From positions 1 to 64,000 of the forward strand of contig JAHHDT010000002.1 in assembly GCA_019739225.1 (NCBI GenBank): DNA of 64,000 nt, written 5' to 3'. The notes beneath the pieces were generated by a model that was not told where the DNA came from, did not search any database, and worked only from the letters and a program-made list of their open reading frames with translations. Shown piece after piece: positions 63,341-64,000 of the stretch (its first letter is position 1; the number at the start of each line of letters is the position of its first letter). A program made the translations under genes and the position numbers. Origin of the DNA: Aquamicrobium sp. (GTDB taxonomy: Bacteria > Pseudomonadota > Alphaproteobacteria > Rhizobiales > Rhizobiaceae).

Positions 63341-63643
63341 CTAGCGGATCGGTTCGTGCACGGTGACGAGCTTGGTGCCGTCGGGAAAGGTCGCTTCCAC
63401 CTGCACGTCGTGGATCATCTCGGCCACGCCTTCCATGACCTGTTCCCGCGTCACGACATGCGCACCGGCTTCCATCAGCTCCGCGACGGTGCGGCCGTCC
63501 CGGGCGCCTTCGACGACGAAATCGGTAATCAGGGCGATCGCTTCGGGGTGGTTGAGCTTGACCCCGCGCTCCAGCCGCCTGCGAGCCACGATTGCGGCCA
63601 TGGAAACGAGCAGCTTGTCCTTTTCGCGCGGCGTCAGGTTCAT
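63341..63643 (-). CDS. ureA: Urease gamma subunit
   Basis: The 100-residue small subunit has the typical start [12 protein letters not shown], the block [20 protein letters not shown] and the C-terminal [16 protein letters not shown]. Start at 63643 lies 13 bp after the ureD stop. Length is normal. Confidence 0.95.
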   Translation of the reverse strand: MNLTPREKDKLLVSMAAIVARRRLERGVKLNHPEAIALITDFVVEGARDGRTVAELMEAGAHVVTREQVMEGVAEMIHDVQVEATFPDGTKLVTVHEPIR

Positions 63644-63656
63644 CGTACTCCACCCC

Positions 63657-64000
63657 TTAAAGTGACCAGGTTTTAGGCAGGCCTGCCTGTCCATTAAGCA
63701 TCGCGACAAGCGGAACCAGCCGCTCGCGCAGGGCGTAGCCGTCGGTTGCCACCAGCCTCGCAAGAAGCTTGCCAGTCGAACCGACCTGCCACGCCGAGGC
63801 CCCGCCGGCACCGTCGACGATGTGGCGAACCGTGTCGAGATGCGTGGCGGCCGACGGCCCGACCAGGAGAACGGTGGCGCAGGCTCCAGCGCCGCCAAGC
63901 CCTGCCTTCCGACCCATTGTGGCCTCGACATCGGGGCCGATCGCGAAGTCTTCGGCGTGTATCATCCGCTGGCCGCAGCGCACGCGCCAGCGGTCGCGGA
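63657..64000 (-). CDS. ureD: Urease accessory protein UreD, partial (N-terminus off the right edge)
   Basis: The 113 residues present are the C-terminal part of UreD/UreH, the scaffold that binds apo-urease. Recognisable are [15 protein letters not shown] near the edge (compare WRLRRGGRLIFADE of the family), [18 protein letters not shown], and the final block [22 protein letters not shown]. It heads the urease operon from the right. Confidence 0.88.
   Translation of the reverse strand, partial: RDRWRVRCGQRMIHAEDFAIGPDVEATMGRKAGLGGAGACATVLLVGPSAATHLDTVRHIVDGAGGASAWQVGSTGKLLARLVATDGYALRERLVPLVAMLNGQAGLPKTWSL

Overview
The window is about 64 kb of GC-rich, gene-dense bacterial chromosome or large replicon. 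The rhizobial-type aglR-aglEFGAK locus, the divergent mur/sitABCD pair, the split urease operon, a FrcK-like kinase and the many TRAP and ABC uptake systems point to an alphaproteobacterium of the order Hyphomicrobiales (Rhizobiales), most likely a Phyllobacteriaceae/Mesorhizobium-like soil organism. This placement is an inference from gene content and order. I see no tRNA, rRNA, CRISPR array, insertion sequence, phage gene or plasmid origin.

Left part (1-5.8 kb): a TRAP transporter (dctPQM) followed at once by a divergent type II dehydroquinase (aroQ, cut by the window edge), two tandem paralogous GntR/FCD regulators, and an AroE-like dehydrogenase whose cofactor loop looks NAD-type. Together they look like a catabolic quinate/shikimate uptake and oxidation module rather than the biosynthetic pathway. 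From 5.8 to 19.9 kb lies an apparent aromatic-compound module: an FAD monooxygenase with a divergent TetR regulator and two matching operators, a branched-chain-type ABC transporter (SBP-H-M-G-F) with a salicylaldehyde/vanillin-type aldehyde dehydrogenase and an SDR, and convergent to it a second TRAP transporter with a thiamine-diphosphate lyase/decarboxylase and a dihydroxyacetophenone-dioxygenase-like cupin, with a divergent AraC regulator.

Middle part (20-45 kb): a GlsB-type membrane protein, gamma-glutamyltransferase, a LysR/glutaryl-CoA dehydrogenase pair and an ALDH7 enzyme (lysine/glutarate catabolism); the alpha-glucoside locus aglKAGFE with divergent aglR and two identical palindromic operators; the Mn-responsive regulator mur divergent from sitABCD; a hydroxyproline dehydratase-type enzyme overlapping a PEP-mutase-family gene; then pfpI, a HAD hydrolase, dut, an Lrp-type regulator, a small DUF6356-like protein and a class II amidotransferase.

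Right part (45-64 kb): glutaminase, an AlkD-like HEAT protein with an extra C-terminal domain, a Tat-exported PhoX phosphatase preceded by a Pho-box-like site, prfC, a 1-Cys peroxiredoxin, a lipoprotein-type D,D-carboxypeptidase, a D-lyxose isomerase plus sugar-kinase-like gene, a class II aldolase, and the urease operon (ureD partial, ureA, DUF1272, ureJ, ureB, ureC, ABM, GST, ureE, ureF, DUF3995, ureG). The urease set is interrupted between ureB and ureC by two opposite-strand genes for small exported proteins that appear to be diverged paralogues of each other, the least explained element in the window.
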